A stretch of DNA of 64,000 nt, from positions 2,418,001 through 2,482,000 of the forward strand of contig NZ_QTSU01000001.1 in NCBI RefSeq assembly GCF_003382365.1, read 5' to 3'. Under the pieces are notes generated by a model. That model saw only the letters and a program-made list of their open reading frames with translations. It did not search any database and was not told where the DNA came from. This stretch comes from Lysobacter silvisoli (GTDB taxonomy: Bacteria > Pseudomonadota > Gammaproteobacteria > Xanthomonadales > Xanthomonadaceae). This document shows, piece by piece, positions 1 through 9,599 of this stretch; within the stretch, counting starts at the first letter, position 1, and each line of letters opens with the position of its first letter. The position numbers were made by a program, and so were the translations under genes.

Positions 1-1525
1 GCGGCGCTTCGTAGTACGGCGCTTGCGAATGGAACAAGCGGGTCTTGCTGCCGTCGGCCAGGTTGAGCTTGTCCAGGAACGGACGGTCGCCCTCGGGCGA
101 GGCGCCGGCACCGATGAGGAACACGCTGTCGCCATCCATCCGCAGACGCTGATTGCCCGAGGCGTCGGGCTCGGTCACCGGGTCGCCGGGATCGGCGTAA
201 CGGTCCTCGTAGGAGCCTTCGAACACCAGCTGCGGCGCGCGGCCGACGTCGTCGGGCGCCACGCGCCAGCGCTTGGTCTGGCGCGTCTTCCACCACGACT
301 CGCTGATCAGGGCCAGATCGCCGCGGCCCCACTGCAGGTCGGACACGCGCATGCCCAGCTGGGCCAGGGTGACCGGCGGCTTGTCGAAGGGCGCGGCCTG
401 CATCAGCACCGCGTCGCGGATGGCGACCTGCTTGGCCGGGTCGCCGCCGTCCTGGGCTTCGGCCCAGACCAGGGTGGCCGGCGCGTCGGCGCGCCAGCCG
501 ATGTAGCGCACGCCGGTGGGCACGGCGTCGTTGCCGGTGGGCAGGCCGTCGACCAGCGGCAGCTTGGCCACTTCGTGCACCAGCTTGCCGTCGGCGGCCA
601 GCACCTCGATGCGGCGCGGGAAGTACACGTAGGGCACCAGGTAGGAGAACGGCCGTTCCACGCGCTGGGCCAGCAGCAGCTTGCCGTCGGGCGACGGCGA
701 GAGCGCGGTGTACAGGTCGGGCAGGCCGAGCTTGGCGACCTGGCCGCGCAGGTCCACCAATGCCGGTTGTGCCGTCAGGTAATGCGCGAACACGCGCGCA
801 TCGTTCTCATTCTTGAGCATGTCCTGGAAGGTGCGGATCTGGCGCACCGTGCCGCCGCCCTGGGTCTGCTGGGTGGCGGGACCCGTGGGAATGCCGTCGG
901 ACACCGGCGCCGCGCCCTGGTCTTCGGGGCGCAAACGCACCAGCAGGTGCAGGCCGTCGGGCATCCAATCGTAGCCGTTGCCGACCACGGTGTTGAGCGG
1001 TTGCTCGATCAGGCGGCGCGCGCTGCGCGTGCCCACGTCCACCAGCCACAGTTCGTTGGCGCCGGTCTTGGCGTCGACATGGTTGAACGCGATCCGGCTC
1101 TGGTCCGGCGACCACTCCAGACTGGCCAAGGCCAGCGGCTGCGGCAGGCCCTGCACGCGCATTTCCTTGCCGCTGGCCACGTCCAGCAGCCACAAGTCGG
1201 TGCCGAAGCTGAACCGGCTTTGCGAATAGCTGCGCGGGTTGATGCGCAGCCCGGCCAGCTTGAGCTCGGGCTGGGCGACCACGTCGATGCCCGGCAGGGC
1301 CGGCGTGCGCACCAGCGCGGCCAGGTCGCGATGCGGGCTGAGCATCAGCGCCGGCGGCCGCGGCGCGTCGACCAGGGCCTGCAGGGCCGGTGGCGGCAGT
1401 CGGTAACCGCTCTCGGCGGTGGCGGATTTGGCCGGCGCGGCCGCAAGGGCGGCGGCACCGGGCGCGAACAGCAAGGTGGCGATCAGTGCCAGGGAAACAC
1501 AGCGAGGCCGTAAGGGCGTCTTCAT
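1..1525 (-). CDS. S9-family prolyl oligopeptidase-like serine peptidase, secreted (N-terminal part, gene runs off the window)
   Basis: The minus-strand frame is open from the ATG at 1525 to the window edge, about 508 residues. It begins with a signal peptide (MKTPLRPRC then a hydrophobic stretch ending GAAALAA). The rest has repeated beta-propeller-like segments such as LEWSPDQSRIAF, LYTALSPSPDGKLLLAQ and MDGDSVFLIGAGASPEGD, which is the pattern of the N-terminal propeller of DPP IV/prolyl oligopeptidase relatives. The catalytic Ser-Asp-His module would be C-terminal and lies outside the window, so activity cannot be judged. The gene is divergent from the ahcY leader, so both promoters must lie in 1526-1684. 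The family call is by resemblance to xanthomonad exported S9 peptidases; a TolB/WD40-like propeller protein is the main alternative. Confidence 0.75.
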   Translation of the reverse strand, partial: MKTPLRPRCVSLALIATLLFAPGAAALAAAPAKSATAESGYRLPPPALQALVDAPRPPALMLSPHRDLAALVRTPALPGIDVVAQPELKLAGLRINPRSYSQSRFSFGTDLWLLDVASGKEMRVQGLPQPLALASLEWSPDQSRIAFNHVDAKTGANELWLVDVGTRSARRLIEQPLNTVVGNGYDWMPDGLHLLVRLRPEDQGAAPVSDGIPTGPATQQTQGGGTVRQIRTFQDMLKNENDARVFAHYLTAQPALVDLRGQVAKLGLPDLYTALSPSPDGKLLLAQRVERPFSYLVPYVYFPRRIEVLAADGKLVHEVAKLPLVDGLPTGNDAVPTGVRYIGWRADAPATLVWAEAQDGGDPAKQVAIRDAVLMQAAPFDKPPVTLAQLGMRVSDLQWGRGDLALISESWWKTRQTKRWRVAPDDVGRAPQLVFEGSYEDRYADPGDPVTEPDASGNQRLRMDGDSVFLIGAGASPEGDRPFLDKLNLADGSKTRLFHSQAPYYEAP

Positions 1526-1668
1526 GGGCGATCCGCGTGCTGGAAGGGCTGAAACGCAGCGCTGCCGCGGCTTGCGACCCCTGCCGGCGGGCGCTGCGTC
1601 GATGAACGGGTGCGGGCGCCTGGGCCCTCCCCCGGTCGAGAATAGCGGCTTCCGCGGCCGACTACCGG

Positions 1669-1674
1669 TACAAT
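1669..1674 (+). promoter_or_regulatory. Probable -10 element of the ahcY promoter
   Basis: TACAAT matches a -10 hexamer and lies about 10 bases before the first base of the SAH riboswitch, so transcription would start at about 1681, right at the aptamer. No good -35 is seen at the usual distance. Confidence 0.45.
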
Positions 1675-1684
1675 TCTGCCGGTT

Positions 1685-1758
1685 CGCCGAGGGGCGCTGC
1701 GACCGCGACGCAAGAGCGCGGCCAGGCTTGGCGAAATTCACCCGTAACAACGGCGCCC
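1685..1758 (+). promoter_or_regulatory. SAH (S-adenosylhomocysteine) riboswitch upstream of ahcY
   Basis: The leader folds as the known SAH aptamer. P1 pairs CGCCGAG (1685-1691) with CTTGGCG (1727-1733). P2 pairs CCGCG (1703-1707) with CGCGG (1717-1721). The pseudoknot pairs GGGCGC (1692-1697) with GCGCCC (1753-1758). The conserved core GGGGCGCTGC and the GCCAGGCTTGG segment are in the expected order. In this family SAH binding switches expression on, so that AhcY removes the toxic product inhibitor of methyltransferases. About 70 bases separate the pseudoknot from the start codon, and the 3' pseudoknot strand does not cover the Shine-Dalgarno, so the exact readout (transcriptional or translational) is not evident. 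Confidence 0.9.
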
Positions 1759-1830
1759 GATGTCCGCGGTCCACCGCCACCGGCCGGTTTCACCGGCCCC
1801 GCGCGGCGACCCAAATAATCGGAGCTCACA

Positions 1831-3276
<1,446 letters not shown>

Positions 3277-3309
3277 TCGGCTCGCCTGCGGGCGATGCGC
3301 AAGAACGAA

Positions 3310-3337
3310 ACGGGCGCCTTCGGGCGCCCGTTTTTTT
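3310..3337 (+). terminator. Rho-independent terminator after ahcY
   Basis: A perfect 9-bp stem (3310-3318 with 3323-3331) has a stable TTCG tetraloop and is followed by a run of seven T (3331-3337). Confidence 0.93.
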
Positions 3338-3468
3338 GGGGCCTTCGCAATATCTGTCTACGGGTCTGGGCTGCGCGAGCTGCGACCACGAACCGCCACT
3401 ACGGCGCCTCCGCCCATCGCCGCACCGCCGCCGCGATCCAACAGCTGCACCGCATCCCACCCAACAGG

Positions 3469-4167
3469 TCAGCCGGCCGCTGCTGCGCGCCGTAGCGACC
3501 AGAACGGAATATCGCGCCGCAGTTCGAAGCCGTTGCGCAGGTACAGCTCTACCGCGCGCGGGTTCTCGTGGCTCACGTGCAGGAACGGGACGCGGCCGCG
3601 GGCATGGTTATCGTTGGCCAGGAACGCCACCAGCCGGCGCGCGTGGCCGCGGCCGAGGAAATCCGGGTGCGTGCAGATCGCGCTGAGTTCGGTGTAGGCG
3701 TCCATGCCCATGCGCTCGCCGGCCATCGCCGCCAGGCGGCCGTCCTGGTAGAGGCCGTAATAGCGGCCCAGTTCCATCGTGCGCGGGCGGAAGTAGTGCG
3801 GATAAACCAGGGCGGTGAGTTCGAGCACATCGGCGCGGTGTGCGTCGCCGAGTTCGACGATGTCGGCTGCGCCCGCCTCGTCCGGTTCCTCGACGGGCGC
3901 GCGGCAGATCATCTGCGCCAGGTCGGCCAGATGGCGCAGCTCCCAGCCCTCGCCCACGGCCGGCGCGCGTCCCAGCACCAGGGCGGTGTCGCCGGCGGGC
4001 ACCAGTTCGGCCAGCGCCGCATCCGCGTCCAGGCCGTGTTCGGGCAGGCCCAGGAACGGTGCCACCTGCGCCGGATAGCGCGCGACCGTGCCCGCGCCCA
4101 GCGCCAAGGCGCGGTGCCGGCTGATCAAGGATTCCCAGATCGGGTTGTCCAGCACCTGTTCGCTCAT
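3469..4167 (-). CDS. GNAT-family N-acetyltransferase
   Basis: This 232-residue protein ends in a GNAT fold. AICTHPDFLGRGHARRL is the acetyl-CoA pyrophosphate-binding motif A (R-G-x-G/A type), followed by FLHVSHENPRAVELYLRNGFE, the typical motif B. The N-terminal about 110 residues look like the degenerate domain found in FR47-like GNATs, so this is a two-lobed member. The substrate is unknown. The gene is convergent to ahcY and lies head-to-head with metF (gap of 132 bases to the metF ATG), so the palindrome at 4247 could in principle affect both promoters. Confidence 0.85.
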   Translation of the reverse strand: MSEQVLDNPIWESLISRHRALALGAGTVARYPAQVAPFLGLPEHGLDADAALAELVPAGDTALVLGRAPAVGEGWELRHLADLAQMICRAPVEEPDEAGAADIVELGDAHRADVLELTALVYPHYFRPRTMELGRYYGLYQDGRLAAMAGERMGMDAYTELSAICTHPDFLGRGHARRLVAFLANDNHARGRVPFLHVSHENPRAVELYLRNGFELRRDIPFWSLRRAAAAG

Positions 4168-4246
4168 GCGGTCACCGTGGCGGTAGCGTCCTGCTCAGGT
4201 TTGGGCGCGGGCGGCCGCGATCAAGGCTGAACGAGGTTTGTTCATT

Positions 4247-4260
4247 TCATCGCGATGAAG
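4247..4260. promoter_or_regulatory. Perfect 14-bp palindrome in the metF leader, candidate operator
   Basis: TTCATCGCGATGAA is its own reverse complement and lies 40 bases before the metF ATG at 4300. ArsR-type regulators of the SAM/SAH cycle (SahR) bind palindromes of this general look in other Proteobacteria, and metF is a usual target. Assignment to SahR is inference; only the palindrome is seen. Confidence 0.45.
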
Positions 4261-4299
4261 AGATACCATGCCAGCATCCTCCGCCGCCCTGCCCCGCCC

Positions 4300-5124
4300 A
4301 TGTCGCCGATCAGCTTCGAGTTCTACCCGCCCAAGACCGACGAGCAGCGCGCGCAGCTGGACAAGACCGCGGCCAAGCTCAAGGCGCGCAAGCCCAGCTA
4401 TGTGTCCTGCACCTTCGGCGCCGGCGGTTCGACCCTGAGCTACACGCCCGACACCGTGCGCCACCTGCGCGCCGAGCACGGCTTCGACGCTGCGCCGCAC
4501 CTTTCCTGCGTGGGCGGCACCCGCGACGAGATCCGCCAGCTGCTCGCGCAGTACCGCGAACTCGGCTGCCGCCGCCTGGTCACCCTGCGCGGCGACCTGC
4601 CCTCGGGCATGGCCCGCGCCGGCGACCTGCGCTACGCCAACGAGCTGGTCGAGTTCATCCGCGCCGAAACCGGCGACCACTTCCATATCGAAGTGGCGGC
4701 CTACCCGGAGATGCACCCGCAGGCGCGCGACGCCCACGCCGACCTGGAGAACTTCAAGCGCAAGGTCCGCGCCGGCGCCGACGGCGCGATCACCCAGTAC
4801 TTCTACAACGCCGACGCCTACTTCCGCTTCGTCGACGACGTGCGCGCGGCCGGCCTCGACATTCCGATCGTGCCTGGCATCATGCCGATCGCCAACTTCA
4901 GCCAGCTGCGCCGTTTCTCCGAGCTGTGCGGCGCCGAGATTCCGCGCTGGATCGAGCAGCGCATGATGGCCTACGGCGACGACGTGGACAGCCTGCGCGA
5001 GTTCGGCGCCGACGTGGTCGCGCAGCTGTGCCGGCGCCTGGTCGAAGGCGGCGCGCCGGGCCTGCACTTCTACACCCTGAATCTGTCCAAGCCGACGCTG
5101 TCGGTGCTCTCGCGCCTGGCTTGA
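4300..5124 (+). CDS. metF: 5,10-methylenetetrahydrofolate reductase
   Basis: MetF reduces methylene-THF to methyl-THF with FAD and NAD(P)H and supplies the methyl group for methionine synthesis. The ATG at 4300 gives 274 residues beginning MSPISFEFYPPKT, the usual MetF N-terminus. An in-frame ATG at 4255 would add 15 unlikely residues and would start inside the palindrome, so it is rejected. Visible family motifs are the FEFYPPKT strand with its catalytic Glu, AAPHLSCVGGTRDEI, LVTLRGDLPSG, VAAYPEMHPQA, GADGAITQYFYN (FAD site) and the C-terminal GAPGLHFYTLN. It is a single gene, followed after 82 bases by an unrelated secreted protein. Confidence 0.96.
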   Translation: MSPISFEFYPPKTDEQRAQLDKTAAKLKARKPSYVSCTFGAGGSTLSYTPDTVRHLRAEHGFDAAPHLSCVGGTRDEIRQLLAQYRELGCRRLVTLRGDLPSGMARAGDLRYANELVEFIRAETGDHFHIEVAAYPEMHPQARDAHADLENFKRKVRAGADGAITQYFYNADAYFRFVDDVRAAGLDIPIVPGIMPIANFSQLRRFSELCGAEIPRWIEQRMMAYGDDVDSLREFGADVVAQLCRRLVEGGAPGLHFYTLNLSKPTLSVLSRLA

Positions 5125-5194
5125 GCGCGCGCGCCGGGCATCGGCGCATGAACGGATTGCGACCCGCGCACTGTCGCCGGCCCCGGGCCGGCGC

Positions 5195-5200
5195 TACGCT
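5195..5200 (+). promoter_or_regulatory. Candidate -10 element of a leaderless mRNA (gene at 5207)
   Basis: TACGCT fits TAnnnT and lies exactly 6 nt before the ATG, so the start codon would be at or near +1. No Shine-Dalgarno is visible. Confidence 0.35.
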
Positions 5201-5206
5201 TCGGCG

Positions 5207-5860
5207 ATGCTCTGGTCCGCCCGCGTCTGCACCCTCGCCCTGCTGCTGAGCGCCGCCTGGGCCTGGCCGCGGCCGGTCGAGGCGCAGATCCGCCGCTGCG
5301 TGCTGCCCAACGGCGACACCGTGTACACCGACCGCGGCTGCGACACCGTAGGCGGCGTCGACCGCCTCGCGCGCGCGCCGGCAGCGGCTTCGGCCGCCAA
5401 CAACGCCAAGGGCGGCTACCGCGGCGGCTGTTCGCGCAACGTGCAGGACCTGGTGTTCCAGATCACCGCCGCCATCGACGCCCACGACGGCAACCGCCTG
5501 GCCGGCGTCTACCACTGGGCCGGCATGTCCGGCAGCACCGGCTATTCGGTGCTGGAACGGCTGGACCGGATCGCCCAGCGGCCGCTGGTCGACATCGTGC
5601 CGGTGATGGCGGCTGCGCCCGCGCCGGAACCCGTGGCGGCGCCGTCGGAGCCGCTGGCGGCCGCGGCGGACGCGAGCGCCGAGCCGCGCACCAGCGGCGA
5701 CGCCTCCGCGCCGCCGGACCCCAACTACTACCCGCAGACCAGCATCCGCCGCACCCCGGTGGCGCTGCGCGTGGAGCAGACCCTGGCCAACGGCAGCACG
5801 CCCAGCCACACCGTGTTCGGCCTGGTCCGCCACTTCGGCTGCTGGTGGATCAAGGGCTAG
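5207..5860 (+). CDS. Secreted DUF4124-like hypothetical protein
   Basis: This 217-residue protein has a signal peptide (MLWSARVCTLALLLSAAWAW, cleavage near PVEAQ). The short Cys-containing segment IRRCVLPNGDTVYTDRGC resembles the DUF4124 core common in xanthomonads. A second conserved-looking part follows (GGCSRNVQDLVFQITAAIDAHDGNRLAGVYHWAGMSG), then an Ala/Pro-rich linker and a C-terminal strand-rich tail ending HFGCWWIKG. Function is unknown; it probably acts in the periplasm. A -10-like TACGCT ends 6 bases before the ATG and no Shine-Dalgarno is seen, so the mRNA may be leaderless. Confidence 0.8.
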   Translation: MLWSARVCTLALLLSAAWAWPRPVEAQIRRCVLPNGDTVYTDRGCDTVGGVDRLARAPAAASAANNAKGGYRGGCSRNVQDLVFQITAAIDAHDGNRLAGVYHWAGMSGSTGYSVLERLDRIAQRPLVDIVPVMAAAPAPEPVAAPSEPLAAAADASAEPRTSGDASAPPDPNYYPQTSIRRTPVALRVEQTLANGSTPSHTVFGLVRHFGCWWIKG

Positions 5861-5946
5861 GCACGCGCCGCGTGCCGGACCGTGCGGATGGGTTCGGCCG
5901 CCGCGACAGGGCACAATAGCGGTTTCCCCACCCACGGAAGCCGGCG

Positions 5947-6861
5947 ATGCAATACCCCGAATGGATCTGGCACAACGGCGCGATCAAGCGCTGGGCCGAA
6001 GCCACCACCCACGTCATGTCGCACGCCCTGCATTACGGCTCGTCGGTGTTCGAGGGCATCCGCAGCTACGACACCCCGCAGGGCCCGGCGATCTTCCGCC
6101 TGACCGAACACAACCGCCGTCTGTTCGCCTCGGCCAAGATCTACGACATGCCGATGCCGTACACGCTGGACCAGGTCAACCAGGCCTGCCGCGATGTGCT
6201 CAAGGCCAACGGCTACACCACCGACTACCTGCGCCCGGTCGCCTACCGCGGCCTCGGCGGTTTCGGCCTGTCGGCCGACACGCCCACCGACATGGCGGTG
6301 GCCACATGGAAAATGGGCCAGTACCTGGGCGCCAGCGTGCTGGAACAGGGCATCGACGCCTGCGTGTCGAGCTGGCAGCGCTTCGCACCCAACACCATTC
6401 CGGCCGGCGCCAAGGCCGGCGGCAATTATTTGTCCGGCCAGCTGGTCGCGCGCGAGGCACGCCGCCTGGGCTTCGGCGAAGGCATCGCCCTGGCCTCCAC
6501 CGGCCTGCTGTCGGAAGGCGCGGGCGAGAACCTGTTCCTGGTCTTCGACGGCGCCCTGCACACCACGCCGGTCAGCGCCGCGCTGCTCAACGGCATCACC
6601 CGCAACACCATCATCACCCTGGCCCGCGACAACGGCATCGAAGTGATCGAACGCGACCTGCCGCGCGAGTACCTGTACCTGTGCGACGAACTGTTCATGT
6701 GCGGCACCGCCGCCGAACTGACCCCGATCCGCTCGGTCGACGGCCGCCAGGTCGGCGCCGGCAAGCCCGGCCCGGTCACGCAGCGCCTGCAGGAGCTGTT
6801 CTTCGGCTTGTTCAACGGCAAGACCGCCGATAAGTACGGCTGGCTGGAGCGGGTGGAGTAA
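5947..6861 (+). CDS. ilvE: Branched-chain amino acid aminotransferase
   Basis: This 304-residue class IV PLP enzyme performs the last transamination in valine, leucine and isoleucine synthesis. It aligns closely with E. coli IlvE along its length. It starts with the family's W-x-NG segment (WIWHNGAIKRW), has HYGSSVFEGIR, the PLP lysine in GAKAGGNYLSGQLV (Lys at about residue 156), LSEGAGENLFLV, NGITRNTI and FMCGTAAELTPI, and ends KYGWLERV. It stands alone in front of a block of dispersed repeats. A -10-like CACAAT lies upstream at about 5912. Confidence 0.96.
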   Translation: MQYPEWIWHNGAIKRWAEATTHVMSHALHYGSSVFEGIRSYDTPQGPAIFRLTEHNRRLFASAKIYDMPMPYTLDQVNQACRDVLKANGYTTDYLRPVAYRGLGGFGLSADTPTDMAVATWKMGQYLGASVLEQGIDACVSSWQRFAPNTIPAGAKAGGNYLSGQLVAREARRLGFGEGIALASTGLLSEGAGENLFLVFDGALHTTPVSAALLNGITRNTIITLARDNGIEVIERDLPREYLYLCDELFMCGTAAELTPIRSVDGRQVGAGKPGPVTQRLQELFFGLFNGKTADKYGWLERVE

Positions 6862-6877
6862 GGCGCGCCTGCGCCTG

Positions 6878-6978
6878 CCCTCGCCCCACCCCCTCTCCCG
6901 TGAACGGGAGAGGGGCTAAGAGCAGCGGCGTCGAATCAGTCCCCTCTCCCGCTTGCGGGAGAGGGCTAGGGTGAGGGG
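6878..6978. repeat. Dispersed palindromic repeat, family A (two hairpins in inverted order)
   Basis: Two stem-loops with cores CCCCTCTCCCG/CGGGAGAGGGG are flanked by mirrored CCCTCGCCCCA and TAGGGTGAGGGG ends, so the whole element is itself an imperfect inverted repeat. Another copy lies at 49201-49346. It follows directly after ilvE. Confidence 0.85.
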
Positions 6979-7050
6979 ATGAGCGCAGCGAATGCTCTTG
7001 ATCCCAAACGCCGTTACCGCGCCGTACGGCGTCGAAATAAGTCTGCCCTT

Positions 7051-7103
7051 CTCCCCCTCAATCTCCCTTTTCCAAAAAGGGGAAGACAAGCAAAGGGCGA
7101 AGC
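7051..7103. repeat. Dispersed repeat, family B (degenerate copy)
   Basis: The core CCCCCTCAAT...CCCTTTTCCAAAAAGGGG followed by AAGACAAGCAAAGG matches the better-preserved copies at 28196-28300 and 40370-40466. Confidence 0.7.
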
Positions 7104-7135
7104 AGAAAACAGGGCCTACGGCGTAGTTGCGGATT

Positions 7136-7227
7136 CGCGGTCGCAGCTTACGCAGCTCCTACCCCCGGATCGCGGAACTCTCGTCGTAGTTTCGGGGCTC
7201 GCGGTCGCAGCTTGCGCAGCTCCTACA
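7136..7227. repeat. Two REP copies, family C
   Basis: GCGGTCGCAGCTTACGCAGC plus TCCTAC (7138-7163) and a second copy at 7201-7226 (GCGGTCGCAGCTTGCGCAGC plus TCCTAC) are diverged members of the GCGGTCGCGGCTTACGCCGC family found at 17141, 25703 and 55649. With families A and B they fill the 400-base gap 6862-7262, in which I see no gene. Confidence 0.75.
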
Positions 7228-7262
7228 CAGGGCGGCCCGTCATCGTCGATGTGTGCGGCGTC

Positions 7263-8618
7263 TCAGATCCCGGTCACCTGCACCCGCGCGAACGTCAGCG
7301 TCGCCACCACACCGCGTTCCTCGCCCGGCTTCACCCGCACGTCCCAACCGTACAATTCGCACAGCCGGCGCACGATCGACAGACCGATGCCGCCGCCCTG
7401 CGAATGGCCCGCATGCGTGCCGCGGTATCCGCGTTCGAACAGCTTGGCCGCATCCTCCGCGCTCAAGCCCGGGCCGGAGTCGATGACCTCGACCGAATCC
7501 GGATGCAACCGCACCACCACCTCGCCCTGGGTGGTGTACTTGACTGCGTTGCCGATCAGGTTGCCCAGCGCCACCGCCACCGCGGCCTCCGGCGCGTCCA
7601 CCACCAACCCGCGTTCGCCTTCCACGCGCAGCTCCAGCGGCTTACCCGCCAGCTGCGCGCGGTGCGCGTCCAGCAACTGCTCGGACAAACGCGCGATATC
7701 GGTGGCGCCGTGACCGCGCTCGTTGCGCGAGAGCAACAGCAGCGCGCTGATCAGATCGGTGCACTGCTGCTCGGCGCGCTGGATGCGGGCCAGGCGGGTG
7801 CGGGTCTTCTCGTCCAGGTCCGAGCGCGTGAGCAGCAGCTCCACCGCGCCCTTGATCACCGCCAGCGGCGTGCGCAGCTCGTGGCTGACGTCGGCGTTGA
7901 ACTCGCGGTCGCGCTGCACCACTTCGGTCAGGCGTTCGGAGTAGTCGTCCAGCGCCTTGGCCAGCTCGCCCACTTCGTCGTCGGGGAAATGCGTGGCCAG
8001 GGCCTCGGGCTGCGAGCTACGGCCGGACAGGCGCAAACGCCGCGCCAGCTCCGACACCGGACTCATCACGCGCGAGGCCGCCCACCAGCCCACCAACAGC
8101 GACAGCAGGGTGAACACCGCCACCGAAGCGTAGATGGCGCGGTTGAACTGGGCCTCGCCGCGCGTGGCCTGGGTCATGTCGTAGGCCAGGAAGAACCATT
8201 CCGTCGGCGTCTTGCGCACCCCCAGCTTGTACGAGAACGGGCTGCCGTCGGCGTTCTTGCCCTGGATGCTGTGGATGCCGTCGGACAACTCGTACCAGTC
8301 CGGCTGCTCCTGGCGCAGGTCCTCGAAGCGGTCGTTCTTCACCACCCGGCCCAGCATCTGCTGCACGCCGAATTCGGGTTTGCTGCCGGGCTTGGCGTAG
8401 TACTGGCGCGCGTACTCGTCGATGTTGCGGTTCATCACGTCTTCGACGATCTGGTTCTCCACGCGGGTGCGGGTCCAGTTGGTCGCGAACGCGAACAGCG
8501 CCGTCAGGCCGAAGCCCAGCAGCACGAACGCCAAGATGATGCGGCTGCGCAAGCGCCGCCGGTAGCGCACCCGCTTGCGGCGCCGTGCGGGCGCCTGCGC
8601 GTCTCCCCCTGCGGTCAC
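7263..8618 (-). CDS. Sensor histidine kinase of a ColS-like two-component system
   Basis: The protein is about 451 residues if the GTG at 8618 is the start, 4 bases after the regulator's stop (8623). An ATG at 8663 would add 15 residues that overlap the regulator and is less likely. The order is: Arg-rich cytoplasmic N-terminus, first membrane helix (RIILAFVLLGFGLTALF), a periplasmic sensor of about 120 residues, second helix (ASVAVFTLLSLLVGWWAA), HAMP, the HisKA H-box DVSHELRTPLAVIKG (His246), and the ATPase domain with GNLIGNAVKY, DSGPGLS and GGIGLSIVRRL. All catalytic elements are intact. The partner is the regulator just upstream in the same operon. The resemblance is to ColS/VgrS of xanthomonads and pseudomonads, but I see no ExxE metal motif in the sensor segment. 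Confidence 0.9.
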   Translation of the reverse strand: MTAGGDAQAPARRRKRVRYRRRLRSRIILAFVLLGFGLTALFAFATNWTRTRVENQIVEDVMNRNIDEYARQYYAKPGSKPEFGVQQMLGRVVKNDRFEDLRQEQPDWYELSDGIHSIQGKNADGSPFSYKLGVRKTPTEWFFLAYDMTQATRGEAQFNRAIYASVAVFTLLSLLVGWWAASRVMSPVSELARRLRLSGRSSQPEALATHFPDDEVGELAKALDDYSERLTEVVQRDREFNADVSHELRTPLAVIKGAVELLLTRSDLDEKTRTRLARIQRAEQQCTDLISALLLLSRNERGHGATDIARLSEQLLDAHRAQLAGKPLELRVEGERGLVVDAPEAAVAVALGNLIGNAVKYTTQGEVVVRLHPDSVEVIDSGPGLSAEDAAKLFERGYRGTHAGHSQGGGIGLSIVRRLCELYGWDVRVKPGEERGVVATLTFARVQVTGI

Positions 8619-8622
8619 GCGA

Positions 8623-9303
8623 TCAACCGTTGTCCGGTGCCGCGATGCGGTAGCCGATGCCATGGCGGGTCTGGATCAGCGGCGTGTCGAAGGGCTTGTC
8701 GACCACCGCGCGCAGGCCGTGGATGTGCACGCGCAGGCTGTCGGAGTCGGGCAGTTCCTCGCCCCAGACCCGGGTTTCCAGCTCCTGCCGGGTCACCACC
8801 GCCGGCGAGGCTTCCATCAGCGCCTGCAGGATCTTCAGCGCGGTCGGGTTGAGCTGCAGCAGCTTGCCCTGACGGCGCACTTCCAGGGTGTCGAGGTTGT
8901 ATTCCAGATCGGCGGCGGTGAGCACGCGGGTCTGCACGCCGCGGCCGCGGCGCGACAGCGCGTTCAGGCGCACTTCCACTTCCTGCAGCGCGAAGGGCTT
9001 GATCAGGTAGTCGTCGGCGCCGGAGTCGAAGCCGGCCAGCTTGTTGTCCAGGCTGTCGCGCGCGGTGAGCATCAGCACCGGGGTCTGCTTGCGCGCCTCG
9101 TTGCGCAGCTTGCGGCAGACCTCCAGGCCGTCCAGCCCGGGCAGGTTCAGATCGAGCACGATCGCGTCGAAGTCGTGCACCACCGCCAGGTGCAATCCGG
9201 TGATGCCGTCGGCGGCGAAGTCCACGGTGTGGCCGCGGTCTTCGAGAAAGTCGCCGAGGTTGGCGGCGATGTCTTGGTTGTCTTCGATTACGAGGATGCG
9301 CAT
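8623..9303 (-). CDS. OmpR/PhoB-family response regulator (ColR-like)
   Basis: This 226-residue regulator starts MRILVIEDNQD at 9303. In-frame codons further upstream give no receiver-like sequence. The receiver domain has the acidic pair (residues 8-9), phospho-acceptor Asp51 in DAIVLDLNLPG, Thr in LMLTARD and Lys in DDYLIKPFA. The C-terminal winged helix (from about residue 130) contains LTAADLEYNLDTLEV, LNPTALKILQALM and the recognition segment SDSLRVHIHGLRAVVDKPF. It is translated first and coupled to the kinase gene. A series of TTA-type direct repeats with 11-12 bp period lies about 300 bases upstream and may be its own binding region. Confidence 0.93.
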   Translation of the reverse strand: MRILVIEDNQDIAANLGDFLEDRGHTVDFAADGITGLHLAVVHDFDAIVLDLNLPGLDGLEVCRKLRNEARKQTPVLMLTARDSLDNKLAGFDSGADDYLIKPFALQEVEVRLNALSRRGRGVQTRVLTAADLEYNLDTLEVRRQGKLLQLNPTALKILQALMEASPAVVTRQELETRVWGEELPDSDSLRVHIHGLRAVVDKPFDTPLIQTRHGIGYRIAAPDNG

Positions 9304-9599
9304 TGGACCTTCCTGTTTATGCCTTGGACCCGGCAGCCGCGGCCAGGTTCCTGAATTCTGCGGAAGCCGCGTGCATCCGGCGTGCACGCGCCGGCGCGGT
9401 CCTTCGATTCTGCCAGAGCGTCGGCGATGCACGCTGCGGCTGCACCACGATGGAGAACCGGGCAAACAAAGGCCCAAGCGCGGGGCCACCGCGCCTGGGC
9501 CAAAAGGGTATTGCCCCGATTACCGTAACCTGCTTCGACCAGATCGCTGACTTGGAAGAGCGGCAGAGCTGCGGTTCGGACAAGCTACGCGGAAATCGA

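Noticed and set aside
23-1513. Plus-strand frame of 496 codons at the window start
   Set aside because: It is the antisense shadow of the S9 peptidase gene; composition is His/Gln/Arg/Val-rich with no domain.
4255-4299. Earlier metF start at 4255
   Set aside because: The 15 extra residues do not match the MetF family and the ATG lies in the palindrome; MSPISFEFYPP at 4300 is the canonical N-terminus.
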